Part shown: one piece after another, positions 26,652 through 35,312 of the stretch
How positions within the stretch are numbered: the stretch's first letter is position 1
Layout: the number at the start of each line of letters is the position of its first letter
DNA from: Sulfuricurvum sp.
GTDB taxonomy: Bacteria; Campylobacterota; Campylobacteria; Campylobacterales; Sulfurimonadaceae
Direction: 5' to 3'
Length of the DNA: 64,000 nucleotides
Assembly: GCA_030696775.1 (NCBI GenBank)
Contig: JAUYRN010000012.1
Coordinates: 129,426 to 193,425 of the forward strand
The notes under the pieces: model-generated
Database searches by the model: none
The model's input: only the letters and a program-made list of their open reading frames with translations
What the model was told of the DNA's origin: nothing
Made by a program: the position numbers and the translations under genes

Positions 26652-27803
26652 TCACCTCTCAAAAATCACCAACCCTCTCCCAAACGGCACTTTTGCTTTT
26701 CGTGACAATGCCCACAGTACTTCGTAGTTTGGCGGTATACGCGGAAATGAACCTTCTCCGTCCGTAAAATACAACAACATTGTCGTCATAGGTAGATTCG
26801 CTTCGACGTAATCGAACATCGGGCGATAATCGGTTCCCCCTCCTCCTTTAAGTGCAAAATCCATCCGTTCTCCCCCTTGGAAGGTATGATGGGCATGTAC
26901 TTTTGCATCAGCGATGATGAGTTCGATTTTGACGGAAGGAAAGTTTTGCATGATAGTTTTAAACTCCTCCATAAATGCCCCTAAGAGCTGATCGTCGATA
27001 GAGCCGGACGTATCAACGGCTACACAAAGACTAAGAGTATCACTGGTGAGAGATGGGAGCGCAATACCTCGATGGATATGTTTTTTATTCGGTGGCATGA
27101 AGGCGTAGTTGTTGCGCATATGGCGATTAACTGCATTATAAAGTTCAAACCGCCAATCAACATCGCTGGGCTTAACCTTTTTCCCTAACCGCTCTAATCC
27201 TAATGGCATCGCCCCTTTACGCTGTGCCACTTCCTGAGCGATAGAGGCAGCATATTGCCATTGCAGTTCATCTTGCGTGTCGAGCTCATCCGCGATACCG
27301 TCAATATTAGCAAAGCCTGACGAGTCATCACCCTCTTGATCCATCGTGGAAGCTTCTGGGGCACTGTCACCACTCTCACTGAAGGCATCACCCTCGCCAA
27401 TATTTAAATCATTTTTAAGAGCATCGTAAATCTCTTCAGCATACATGCCCTCATACTCTTTGTTGTAGTTTGCACCCGTGGGGATGACTAAACCACTTTT
27501 AGAGAGGAGATTGTTGATAGCGTAGTCGGTCGCTAACTGCCACAATTTTCCCCGCCGATTTAATCGTCGTTGCTGATGTGAGAGGACATGATGCATGACA
27601 CAGTTGGTGAGGATAAACATCACCTCCTCGACACTTCTGCGCTCTAAAAAATCGGTGCTATAGAGAAAACGTACACCATTACTCGCATATCCTGAGAGAT
27701 CATCGCTTGGTTCGTGTTTTAGGCGTGAAGCGAGCATCCCAAAATAGGGATATTTCACGGTCAAGAGGCTTTTCGCCCGTAATAGAAGTTCTTCGTGCGA
27801 CAT
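26652..27803 (-). CDS. VWA-domain protein 1 with DUF2201 N terminus (AAA partner)
   Basis: A 383-residue protein. The N-terminal part has the metallopeptidase-like helix with H71, H72 and H76 (VMHHVLSH), a divergent HExxH-type site. An acidic linker (about 135-180) precedes the C-terminal VWA domain with a complete MIDAS: D264-x-S266-x-S268, T324 and D348. Its start overlaps the AAA gene stop by one base. Such VWA proteins act with MoxR-type ATPases to remodel or activate metalloenzymes (CbbO, NorD). A paralogue of identical length lies at 33167-34318. Confidence 0.85.
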   Translation of the reverse strand: MSHEELLLRAKSLLTVKYPYFGMLASRLKHEPSDDLSGYASNGVRFLYSTDFLERRSVEEVMFILTNCVMHHVLSHQQRRLNRRGKLWQLATDYAINNLLSKSGLVIPTGANYNKEYEGMYAEEIYDALKNDLNIGEGDAFSESGDSAPEASTMDQEGDDSSGFANIDGIADELDTQDELQWQYAASIAQEVAQRKGAMPLGLERLGKKVKPSDVDWRFELYNAVNRHMRNNYAFMPPNKKHIHRGIALPSLTSDTLSLCVAVDTSGSIDDQLLGAFMEEFKTIMQNFPSVKIELIIADAKVHAHHTFQGGERMDFALKGGGGTDYRPMFDYVEANLPMTTMLLYFTDGEGSFPRIPPNYEVLWALSRKAKVPFGRGLVIFER

Positions 27804-28798
27804 TATCGTAGCAGTGTATTAAACTGGCGCATCCATAATGGCCAGCTCTCAACGTGATCGAGTTCGATTTTGCGAGCTCGGAGGTCTTGAACGATCATCA
27901 CAGCAAATTCTCCGGGAAGTTTGAGTGAATAAGTGATGAGGTTGTTAAGCTTTTTACTTCCCGTGTAATCATTAACCCGCATAGTAAGTGCCGTCGAAAG
28001 TATGTGCAATGCAGAGGGATCAGTTGGAATATCACTGCATGTCCCATCTAGTATTGCATCTAAATCAGGTAATTGTGCTGCAACTAGACGAAAACCTAAA
28101 TACGATGCTGCGAGCTCTTCTCCAATTGCCCCAGAAACCATCGGCATTACCAAATCTTCCTCGGGATTGGAAGCCATGATATCATGCACATACGCCCATG
28201 TTCGAGGCGTCGCAAAGGATCGGCTCTCGGAATTAAAGACGAACAGAGCATCCGGACGGTGGGAAATATAAGCGATAATCGAAGGCTCAATACCCACACC
28301 TATAGCCCATTTTCGCCAATCCGCCACATTTGCTTCCATCTCCAAATGGACAAAACGGTTTGCTAAAGGTGCCGCCATGCGAAATACCACACCACGGTCA
28401 CTTTCACGATTTCCAGCAGCAATGATCGCCCATCCATCCGGGAGTCTGTATTCCCCGATTTTACGATCTAATATTAACTGATATGCGGAGGCTTGAACCA
28501 TCGGTGCAGCGGTGTTTAACTCATCGAGAAACAATATCCCTTTTTCTTCTTTTCCATCTGGTAAAAATGCAGGAGGTGCCCAAATCGCAGTGTCGTTTTT
28601 AGCGTTAAAAAAAGGGATACCGCGCAAATCAGTCGGATCAAGAAGGGAAAGACGCAGATCAATAAAGCCGATCCCAGCTTCTCTGGCAATTTGGGCAACG
28701 ATAGAAGATTTACCAATCCCAGGAGGTCCCCATAAAAAGACGGGGACTTTACGCTCACATAAATGAGCGAGGGATCGTTTGGCACTCTGAGGGTTCAT
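27803..28798 (-). CDS. MoxR-type AAA+ ATPase 1 (AAA/VWA pair 1)
   Basis: A 331-residue AAA+ ATPase with Walker A GPPGIGKSS at 24-32, Walker B GILFLDELN at 87-95 and sensor-1 AAGNR at 127-131, plus the MoxR-type DPTDLRGIP insert near 54-62. Together with the coupled VWA gene it resembles CbbQ/CbbO and NorQ/NorD. Upstream lie repeat copy A and, beyond it, a sigma-54-like site. The target is unknown; nitrogenase or a helper is inferred from location. Confidence 0.88.
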   Translation of the reverse strand: MNPQSAKRSLAHLCERKVPVFLWGPPGIGKSSIVAQIAREAGIGFIDLRLSLLDPTDLRGIPFFNAKNDTAIWAPPAFLPDGKEEKGILFLDELNTAAPMVQASAYQLILDRKIGEYRLPDGWAIIAAGNRESDRGVVFRMAAPLANRFVHLEMEANVADWRKWAIGVGIEPSIIAYISHRPDALFVFNSESRSFATPRTWAYVHDIMASNPEEDLVMPMVSGAIGEELAASYLGFRLVAAQLPDLDAILDGTCSDIPTDPSALHILSTALTMRVNDYTGSKKLNNLITYSLKLPGEFAVMIVQDLRARKIELDHVESWPLWMRQFNTLLR

Positions 28799-28820
28799 GC
28801 TATTCCTTCATATAGAAAAT

Positions 28821-28895
28821 ATTCTGCCTCGAATGAGGCAAGCTTCAGTGCCATAGCGGCAAGCGTAGCCAATCGGGATGTATTCCGATGGCGTT
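28821..28895 (+). repeat. nif-region hairpin repeat, copy A
   Basis: Stem 1 TGCCTC (28825-28830)/GAGGCA (28835-28840), core AGCTTCAGTGCCATAGCGGC, then AAGCGTAGCC and 3' stem ATCGG (28872-28876)/CCGAT (28885-28889). It lies in the leader of AAA/VWA pair 1, in reverse orientation to that operon, between the sigma-54-like site and ATG 28798. Confidence 0.8.
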
Positions 28896-28909
28896 CACAA
28901 TCAAAGTGA

Positions 28910-28925
28910 TGCAATTATTGTACGA
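28910..28925 (-). promoter_or_regulatory. sigma-54-like promoter for AAA/VWA pair 1
   Basis: Minus-strand TCGTACAATAATTGCA shares TnGnACA-N4-TTGCA with the sites before nifU and tpx. It ends 111 nt before ATG 28798, with repeat copy A in between. Confidence 0.38.
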
Positions 28926-28930
28926 AAAGA

Positions 28931-28946
28931 TAGAACAAGAATTGTA
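28931..28946 (+). promoter_or_regulatory. sigma-54-like promoter for the 186-residue unknown gene
   Basis: TAGAACAAGAATTGTA differs from the tpx site (TAGAACATTATTTGCA) only in the spacer and in having T for C at the -12 GC. It ends 32 nt before ATG 28979. Confidence 0.38.
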
Positions 28947-28978
28947 TTGACTTGATTATACAAACCCAAAGGACCCCC

Positions 28979-29539
28979 ATGTCAATTCAAGACTATATCG
29001 CCGAAAACAAACTAGAGTGGATGATCGTATTCAACGGTAAAACTGAATCGTACAACTACGCTTATCGCGGATGCCTCATCGTGACAGAGGGTAAAGTGAT
29101 CTCATCCGAAAACACACTTCCTCCAAAAGAGATTGTTAAACAAGTCTTGCTCGCTACCAACAGCGATACGATCGATTTTTTAGCATGTGAACTCCCTACA
29201 ATTAACCTGTTCGAAGGATTTGTTGCAAAATACAAAGAATATTTGACTCCAGAGGGAAAATACCTTCTCTTTATCTCTGATATTAACGGAAAAGGTAAAA
29301 TTGTCTACGAAGGAATCACTTTCTACATGTATGCGCTTGATGAAAGCTCTGTTTGGAATGAAGTCATCGACTACGCTGATCTTTCCAAAGGGGATTTGAA
29401 AAAATTGTCAGATAAAGAAAAGATCGATACCGTCTGTAATGAGCTCAAACGAACAAATCTTCGTCTTGCCGATAAAACCTATGAAGAAATTAAAGCATCT
29501 CAAACCGCTCAAGGCAAACTTGCTTTCGGAGCCGTATAA
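28979..29539 (+). CDS. unknown protein sharing a divergent nif-type promoter region
   Basis: A 186-residue soluble protein with no family I recognise. It begins MSIQDYIAENKLEWMIVFNGK; later blocks are NTLPPKEIVKQVLLATNSD and GKYLLFISDINGKGKIVYEG. ATG 28979 follows AAAGGA; an in-frame upstream start at 28952 has none. It is divergent from AAA/VWA pair 1 and has its own sigma-54-like site, so it may belong to the nif regulon. Confidence 0.7.
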   Translation: MSIQDYIAENKLEWMIVFNGKTESYNYAYRGCLIVTEGKVISSENTLPPKEIVKQVLLATNSDTIDFLACELPTINLFEGFVAKYKEYLTPEGKYLLFISDINGKGKIVYEGITFYMYALDESSVWNEVIDYADLSKGDLKKLSDKEKIDTVCNELKRTNLRLADKTYEEIKASQTAQGKLAFGAV

Positions 29540-29547
29540 ACCTCTCG

Positions 29548-29562
29548 TCCTCTCTTTGAGGA
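29548..29562 (+). terminator. weak hairpin after the 186-residue gene
   Basis: TCCTC-TCTTT-GAGGA, 9 nt after the stop codon, followed by a pyrimidine-rich but not T-run stretch. A weak terminator candidate. Confidence 0.3.
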
Positions 29563-29656
29563 TCGCTTTCTCAATGAACTACTTTTATCTTAAACTAATT
29601 CTCCACTAACACTTCTCTCGTAAACTTTTACTATCTTAAAAGATAAAGGATAGTCA

Positions 29657-29821
29657 ATGAGAAAAGTAACAGCTTTATTGCTAATTGTTGGAGCTTTAGC
29701 TTCTAATGCGTTTGCTCACCACCCTTCACCATCTGATAATGCAGGTGGAAATATGAGTTCAGTTTCAGGACATTTAACCAATAGTTATCCTGCTGAATTA
29801 TACGGAGATGAGTACCTATGA
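29657..29821 (+). CDS. small exported peptide 1
   Basis: A 54-residue peptide with a clear signal sequence (KVTALLLIVGALASNAFA) and predicted cleavage before HHPSPSDNAG. The mature part is ~35 residues, with His and acidic residues and no Cys. AAAGGA precedes the ATG. It overlaps the next small gene by 4 bp (ATGA), and the two share the signal, FAHH and D(N/T)AG(G/V)N pattern, so they are paralogues. Function unknown; a periplasmic metal-related role is only a guess. Confidence 0.6.
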   Translation: MRKVTALLLIVGALASNAFAHHPSPSDNAGGNMSSVSGHLTNSYPAELYGDEYL

Positions 29822-29952
29822 AAAAGGCACTACTAGTATTCGTAATGATTGCAGCAATGGCATCAAGTGCATTTGCACATCATATGGCACAGTCAGATAC
29901 AGCAGGTGTTAATATCGTAGAGTGGTCTCCTCATTTATTGATGGAGTTTTAA
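29818..29952 (+). CDS. small exported peptide 2
   Basis: A 44-residue paralogue of the preceding peptide: signal MKKALLVFVMIAAMASSAFA, then HHMAQSDTAGVNIVEW and a short hydrophobic end. Translationally coupled to peptide 1. The mature peptide would be ~24 residues. Confidence 0.58.
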   Translation: MKKALLVFVMIAAMASSAFAHHMAQSDTAGVNIVEWSPHLLMEF

Positions 29953-30003
29953 TTCAACTGCGTTTAGCAAACTAAAAGATGCAGTACAAAAATTTGCATC
30001 TTT

Positions 30004-31758
30004 TTATCCAGGAATCAATCGATTACGTCCGTTATTTTTTGCATCGTAGAGTGCAGTATCTACGCGCTTTACAATCTCTTTAAACGTTTCTTCTTTTCTA
30101 TACTGTGCCACACCCAAACTAATCGTTATTTTGCCAATATTGTCAAAAGTATATTCTTGTACACTGACCCGCAATCTTTCTCCTATATCAATAGAAGACT
30201 CGAGCGTTGTTTGAGGTAATATTATCATAAATTCTTCACCGCCGATACGGGCAAAAATGTCACTTCCTCTTAGACATGAAGCGGCTATATCGACAATCTT
30301 TATGAGCACCTGATCACCTACATCATGACCGTACACATCATTAACCTGTTTAAAATGATCAATATCAAACATCAGAAGAGAAAAAAAGCTGTTATATCGA
30401 TTTGCTCTGTTTATTTCATTTTGAAGGGCATCATTAAAAAAATATCGATTATAAATATGAGTAAGTGCATCAGTAACTGCTATCTTTTCCATCTTTTCAT
30501 AGGCTTCATGAAGTTCCGCTGTCCGCTCATCGATGATATTTTCTAATCCTAAATTTAATGTACTCAACTCATTATTTTTGACTTCTATCATTTCTGCATA
30601 TTTGATAAATCTTTTTTGTATCATTTTGGACATAAAATAAGAAATTATAAATGAAAAGAACAATATTATGCTCGATAACAAAAGCATATTTCCCAATTGT
30701 TTTTGATTTGCTTTTTCCAACTCAGCTTTTTTTAGCGCAATTTTTTTATTATATTGCTCCATATAAAATCCACTTCCGATTAGCCAGTTACTATTGGGTA
30801 CTTTTTTTACGTATGAATGCTTTATGTCAATCTTTTGACTGATCGGGTTATTCCATTTATACGTGATCCAGTGAGGATGATTAGAATTTACACTATTCAT
30901 CAACTCTTTGACAAATTCTTTCCCGTCAACATCTTTTAGCGACAAAATATTTTTGCCTAGTAAATTAGAATTCTTTTCAGGAGCTATAACCTTTCCAGCT
31001 TTGTCTATTATAAAAAAATACTCACTATCGCTGGATATACTATTGTTTAAAACATCTAATGTACTTTTTTCCATCTCTTGCGTTGTTGTATCTAAATACT
31101 CTGCTGAACCGATATACCAGTTATAATCACCAAATTTCTTGATATACGCCAATTGTTTAAACTGTATTTTCGGATCATGTGCTGGTCGGGTGAAGGTGTC
31201 CCACATGTACCCTTCCCCCGATATTTTGGCAAGTGCTATCTCTTCACGAATCACATATCTACCAGTAGCATCTTGAAAATTGATAACACTGTGACCTTCC
31301 AAATGTCTTAAATACCTCGGTGCTAACGAGAATATACCATCATAATTCAAAATAAAAATAAAACTTTCACCACCATTCCACACAAGCGGTCTAAGTGAAT
31401 CGATTATCATTTTTTGAATCTCTTGTGGACTTCGAATATTTATATTTTGTTCAGTGATATTTTTAGCGACTAAGTAAGCACTATCAACACGTGACTTTAC
31501 CTTCTCTTTTAACATTTTTTCCGTGATTGATTGCTGGTAATTTATGAGTTTTATGGAGCTATCTAACTTAGAAAGAACGACATTTTTTTGTGTCTCAATA
31601 TAGGATGATTCTAAATCCTGTATAGCATCATTATACCTTTGCAGATTTTGATTAATGACCAATAAGGAGATGATAACAACAAATAGTGGTATAAATACAA
31701 AAGGACCGTAAGCAATCATCCGAACTAAATTTTTTTCAATCAGGAGATTCAATTCCAA
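30004..31758 (-). CDS. Cache-domain sensor diguanylate cyclase
   Basis: A 584-residue membrane protein: TM1 about 12-36, a ~310-residue periplasmic double-Cache-like region (WYIGSAEYLD and WLIGSGFYME mark the two related halves), TM2 about 355-375, a coiled linker, then GGDEF with GGEEF at 506-510 and an RxxD inhibitory site just before. Active c-di-GMP synthesis is expected. It separates the two nif operon groups but looks unrelated to them. Confidence 0.92.
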   Translation of the reverse strand: MELNLLIEKNLVRMIAYGPFVFIPLFVVIISLLVINQNLQRYNDAIQDLESSYIETQKNVVLSKLDSSIKLINYQQSITEKMLKEKVKSRVDSAYLVAKNITEQNINIRSPQEIQKMIIDSLRPLVWNGGESFIFILNYDGIFSLAPRYLRHLEGHSVINFQDATGRYVIREEIALAKISGEGYMWDTFTRPAHDPKIQFKQLAYIKKFGDYNWYIGSAEYLDTTTQEMEKSTLDVLNNSISSDSEYFFIIDKAGKVIAPEKNSNLLGKNILSLKDVDGKEFVKELMNSVNSNHPHWITYKWNNPISQKIDIKHSYVKKVPNSNWLIGSGFYMEQYNKKIALKKAELEKANQKQLGNMLLLSSIILFFSFIISYFMSKMIQKRFIKYAEMIEVKNNELSTLNLGLENIIDERTAELHEAYEKMEKIAVTDALTHIYNRYFFNDALQNEINRANRYNSFFSLLMFDIDHFKQVNDVYGHDVGDQVLIKIVDIAASCLRGSDIFARIGGEEFMIILPQTTLESSIDIGERLRVSVQEYTFDNIGKITISLGVAQYRKEETFKEIVKRVDTALYDAKNNGRNRLIPG

Positions 31759-31830
31759 CCTTTTTAAGAAAGTATTTTAACTTTATCTTAATCATACAAC
31801 TATATTATATAAATGAGGTAAAATATCATT

Positions 31831-32250
31831 TTATTTTATATAACTTTTTTCCAAACACCCTTTTTCCATGCAGTTTATCTTTGGCATCTCTTCAACGGTT
31901 CTATCTAATATCTCTGCTACTTTTACCGCATCAAATCCACATAGTTTTTCAGTACCAATAATCATGAGAGGACGGCGAATCAAGATGGGATCACTCATCA
32001 ATAATTTCATTGCCTCTTCTTCATCTAAATCGTTTGGAAAAATTTTGCCGTTTTTAATCGCGGGGGCAGCAGGATTAAACCACTCAGAGACACTCATATC
32101 CCCCATAAAACTACGAAGTCCCTCCGAATCCAAGCCATGTTCGAGAAGATTGCGTTCAATCAATGTGCAGTCACTTGATCGCAATATCTGCTTTTGTTTA
32201 GCATTAGCAGCACAGAAAGGCTTCTCATAAAACACGACGAGCTTCCTCAT
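31831..32250 (-). CDS. ArsC-like nitrogenase-associated protein
   Basis: A 139-residue thioredoxin-fold protein of the ArsC/Spx type that matches the 'nitrogenase-associated protein' family. One cysteine in the CxxxAKQK active-site region (C13), a WFNPAAPAIK block, and the DPILIRRPLMIIG motif are present. It is the last gene of the long tpx-led nif operon and overlaps the preceding stop by one base (TAATG). Confidence 0.8.
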   Translation of the reverse strand: MRKLVVFYEKPFCAANAKQKQILRSSDCTLIERNLLEHGLDSEGLRSFMGDMSVSEWFNPAAPAIKNGKIFPNDLDEEEAMKLLMSDPILIRRPLMIIGTEKLCGFDAVKVAEILDRTVEEMPKINCMEKGCLEKSYIK

Positions 32251-32492
32251 TACTCTATCCCGATGACTGCACGTCCGCGACGGTTGAGATAAAACGTGTC
32301 GTATCCATCATCTCCTGCACTCATACACTCACCCAAATATCCCTCATCATAAAGTTCTGACATGATATTTTTAACCTCTGTTTTATCCATTTGCGCGTAT
32401 TCCGCGATATCATCGGATTCGTAAATATTGTATTCCCATTCATCGCTAAGGTTAAAGATCGTTTTCATCACTTTGAGTTTCGTTTCAGTCAT
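32250..32492 (-). CDS. small winged-helix-like unknown protein
   Basis: An 80-residue acidic protein whose helices (DIAEYAQMDKTEVKNIMSELYDEGYL) and following beta-wing (YDTFYLNRRGRAVI) look like a winged helix. It overlaps the preceding gene by 8 bp. Possibly a local regulator or adaptor of the AAA/VWA operon; not recognised further. Confidence 0.55.
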   Translation of the reverse strand: MTETKLKVMKTIFNLSDEWEYNIYESDDIAEYAQMDKTEVKNIMSELYDEGYLGECMSAGDDGYDTFYLNRRGRAVIGIE

Positions 32493-33198
32493 GGGGTTCC
32501 TTTAATAGAGCGATTTGTTTTGTCAGTACGATGACTTGAAGCGGGTGTAGTTTCTCGCTCTTCATCCATATTTCAAACTCTTTAACGTAATGTACTTTGA
32601 TCTCTGAATGCAACTTTTGTACTTGACTTACTAACTCAGACAATAGCCCTTTTACTTCATCAAATGTTTGATGTTTAAGCGGTCGCAGACGGCGAATCAC
32701 TCCCTCTGCAAGTTTCTCATTGATATGCTCATGAGCAAAGTCTAAAAACTGTGATGCACGTAAGGGTGAGGCATAATGCTCATTCCAGATACGGCCGTTG
32801 ATCATCTGATCGCAGGCTTGATCGAGAAAAACAGGGGCAAAATCAAGCGTCATCAACAGTTCTGTAAAATCATTATCCACCAAGGCACGAAAAAGCATAC
32901 GACTACGGTTACGGATATGATTTCGTAGCTCGGGATCAGCAATCACAGCAGGATTAAGACGTGTAAAGCGTTCATACGCTCCCATTCTCGAATGATTGAA
33001 TGCCATAATCGCTACATCGGTATTTGAATCTGCTACTTGAACGGGATGCGAACCGCTGGGGCGGTGAAATGCCCACAGCAGTCGGGCTTCATCATCCTCA
33101 TGATACAAGTAAATAGCATCCCCCTGCTCTTCAAAATCCAAATCATCTTTGAGATTTTCAATATGTTCACGATAAGTCAAAGTAGACGGCGTCTCCAT
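32485..33198 (-). CDS. unknown protein linked to AAA/VWA pair 2
   Basis: A 237-residue soluble helical protein with no recognised domain. Blocks include DEARLLWAFHRPSG, ELRNHIRNRSRMLFRALVD and RRLRPLKHQTFDEVKGLL. ATG 33198 overlaps the end of VWA protein 2 by 32 bp, so translation is probably coupled. No counterpart accompanies AAA/VWA pair 1. Confidence 0.6.
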   Translation of the reverse strand: METPSTLTYREHIENLKDDLDFEEQGDAIYLYHEDDEARLLWAFHRPSGSHPVQVADSNTDVAIMAFNHSRMGAYERFTRLNPAVIADPELRNHIRNRSRMLFRALVDNDFTELLMTLDFAPVFLDQACDQMINGRIWNEHYASPLRASQFLDFAHEHINEKLAEGVIRRLRPLKHQTFDEVKGLLSELVSQVQKLHSEIKVHYVKEFEIWMKSEKLHPLQVIVLTKQIALLKEPHD

Positions 33199-34318
33199 AG
33201 CGTTCAAACCTTTTCAAATTTTTTTTCTCACTGAGTAAAAAGAGAGTCTGCATTGCAGGAGCTTTTTCGACCGTGAAATAGCCGTCGCTTAAGATTATGG
33301 CAAGATTTTTCTCCCCTGCATGGGTATTCAAATACTCTAATACAGGGGCAAATTGCGTACCGCCATTCCCTTTTTTAAATCTAATATTAGGCAATATTGA
33401 TTGTGCGTCGTAGCTCTTTATCTCTTCACTGTAAACCCGTTCATCGAAAGGGATCACACTCACCTCGTAATCATGGCTAATGCGAACAATAGAGTCAATA
33501 ATCCCCAAAAAGCGTGAAAACACTTCACCCGTAATACTCATCGACCGATCCAAAAAGATAAAAAAACTCAAACGGTTGCGGTCATAACGGTATCCGGGGA
33601 GATAGAGCCCCTGATGGATAAAACGGCGGTTTGGGTGCGAAAAATCAGACTCTTTGTCAAAAAAGCTCTCCGACATATACGCGTGCAGCAGCGTATGCAA
33701 ATCGATGGAAGGTTTCGTGATCTCATCGAACATCTCTAACAGCGACGCGGGAATATTACCCTGCTTGCGTGCTGCACCCATCGCTTGGATGATCAGTGCA
33801 TCGATCTCTTCTTCTGCAACCTTCGTATCCCCCTCGTGCTCGACGATGTCCATTTTTTGCTGTGTCGGATTCTCTTCGCTTTGCTCTCCTTCTCCTTCAT
33901 CACTCTCACGATACAGGGCATAGTAGACTTCTTCGACACTTTTGTCGCGAAACGACTCGATGATCATAGCTTCATCATCGGCAGAGCCTACCCGTTTAAA
34001 ATCACTCAAGAGTAATCCAATGACAATATCACAACTGCGGTTCCATGTCGGCTTGTCCCGTCCGCGCATACGAAAAGGGTGTTTTAGAAGGATATGCAGT
34101 AGTACATGGGCATAAAGGTATTTGAGACGCCCATCATCGTAGCCGATCCCTTTGGTCTCATCGATACGGATACTCACCCCATCCGTCTCAAAAAGGAGGT
34201 GAAGATTGCTCTGGTATTTGTGGGGGATCGAGAGAGCCAGTACGCTTAAAAATGGATGGTCAAAAAGAAACTGAACCCGTATTTTTTCAAGTTGATCATT
34301 AAAGGATATAGTCGCCAT
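33167..34318 (-). CDS. VWA-domain protein 2 with DUF2201-like N terminus
   Basis: A 383-residue paralogue of VWA protein 1, equal in length when started at ATG 34318 (the open frame extends to 34375). The N-terminal helix HVLLHILLKH gives H71, H75 and H80. An acidic linker spans about 138-170. The MIDAS is complete: D257-x-S259-x-S261, T321 and D345. The start overlaps the AAA gene end by 20 bp. Inferred to work with AAA ATPase 2 as an activation or metal-insertion chaperone. Confidence 0.83.
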   Translation of the reverse strand: MATISFNDQLEKIRVQFLFDHPFLSVLALSIPHKYQSNLHLLFETDGVSIRIDETKGIGYDDGRLKYLYAHVLLHILLKHPFRMRGRDKPTWNRSCDIVIGLLLSDFKRVGSADDEAMIIESFRDKSVEEVYYALYRESDEGEGEQSEENPTQQKMDIVEHEGDTKVAEEEIDALIIQAMGAARKQGNIPASLLEMFDEITKPSIDLHTLLHAYMSESFFDKESDFSHPNRRFIHQGLYLPGYRYDRNRLSFFIFLDRSMSITGEVFSRFLGIIDSIVRISHDYEVSVIPFDERVYSEEIKSYDAQSILPNIRFKKGNGGTQFAPVLEYLNTHAGEKNLAIILSDGYFTVEKAPAMQTLFLLSEKKNLKRFERYGDAVYFDLS

Positions 34319-35312
34319 AGCGCTCGATCCACTCGTCGAATTCAGAACACATTGCAATATTTTCATCTTTAACAATAGTATCTTTGATCAGCATTACCCC
34401 AAATTCGGTGGGCAATTTTTGAGAAAAACCAAATAAATGTGTCGTTTGCTCTGCACTTCCGCGGTACAGTTCCACCATCGCCGAAACGAGAGCATACAGC
34501 AGTGCCGGTTCACTTTTATCAACACTCGGGTACTCACCTCGATAAATTGCCCCGACATCGGGGAGTTTTTCGTACACTTTGACATATGATAAAAACTCGA
34601 TACCCGCACCGTAACCGATGAGTCCGTAAATGATAGGAGCAATGTTCGCCGTATTCTCATTGTGTTTGAGGATAGAGGAGAGCATATGGTAGCTTCGAGG
34701 AGTTGCAAATGCAGGATTGCTGTCATCGTCACTAATAGGTTCTGAGGTAAGTAAATCCGGACGAAAGCCCAAAAATCCAATCACAAAAGAGTGCAATCCC
34801 TCACGAATCGCAAAAAGTTTAAAATCCTCAAATCGTGCCTCAACGCTCAGATGCACCATGCGGTTTGCCAGTGGAGTCGGGAGACGAAATACGACACCCC
34901 GATCACTGATACGGTTGCCTGCACAGATGATGCGCCATCCTTGTGGTAATGTATACTCTCCCATCTTACGATCCAATACTAGCTGATAAATTGCCGCCTG
35001 TACTGAGGGAGGTGCAGAGTTTAGTTCATCGAGGAAGAGTATCCCACTTGAATTTGGATCTTTCGGGAAAAAGACAGGCGCCATCCATACGGTCTGCTCA
35101 TCACGTATCGCAGGGACACCGCGCAAATCGACAGGATCCATCTGCGAAAGACGTACATCCACCAGCTCCAACCCATGTTTTACCGCAATGTCGGCAACGA
35201 TATACGATTTACCAATTCCAGGAGAACCGTGGATGAAAACAGGGATATCAGTTGTAATGAGTGTATCAAGATGGCGGTAAAGTTCCGTGGTCGTTATCGA
35301 GGGTGTTTTCAC
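34299..35312 (-). CDS. MoxR-type AAA+ ATPase 2 (AAA/VWA pair 2)
   Basis: A 337-residue paralogue of ATPase 1: Walker A GSPGIGKS at 29-36, DPVDLRGVP near 59-67, Walker B ILFLDELN at 91-98 and sensor 1 AGNR at 131-134. It overlaps the NifQ-like gene by 4 bp (ATGA). Linkage to nifQ-like, tpx and flavodiiron genes places this pair inside a nif operon. Confidence 0.88.
   Translation of the reverse strand: MKTPSITTTELYRHLDTLITTDIPVFIHGSPGIGKSYIVADIAVKHGLELVDVRLSQMDPVDLRGVPAIRDEQTVWMAPVFFPKDPNSSGILFLDELNSAPPSVQAAIYQLVLDRKMGEYTLPQGWRIICAGNRISDRGVVFRLPTPLANRMVHLSVEARFEDFKLFAIREGLHSFVIGFLGFRPDLLTSEPISDDDSNPAFATPRSYHMLSSILKHNENTANIAPIIYGLIGYGAGIEFLSYVKVYEKLPDVGAIYRGEYPSVDKSEPALLYALVSAMVELYRGSAEQTTHLFGFSQKLPTEFGVMLIKDTIVKDENIAMCSEFDEWIERYGDYIL

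Noticed and set aside
28841-28860. TGGCAC followed by TTGC on the minus strand inside repeat copy A (also in copy E), resembling a sigma-54 promoter
   Set aside because: The spacer is one base too long (GG-N11-GC), and the two halves are arms of the GGCA/TGCC hairpin, so the likeness follows from the palindrome.
33654-33923. 89-residue plus-strand Ser-rich frame within VWA gene 2
   Set aside because: Antisense shadow of the acidic linker coding region; no independent support.
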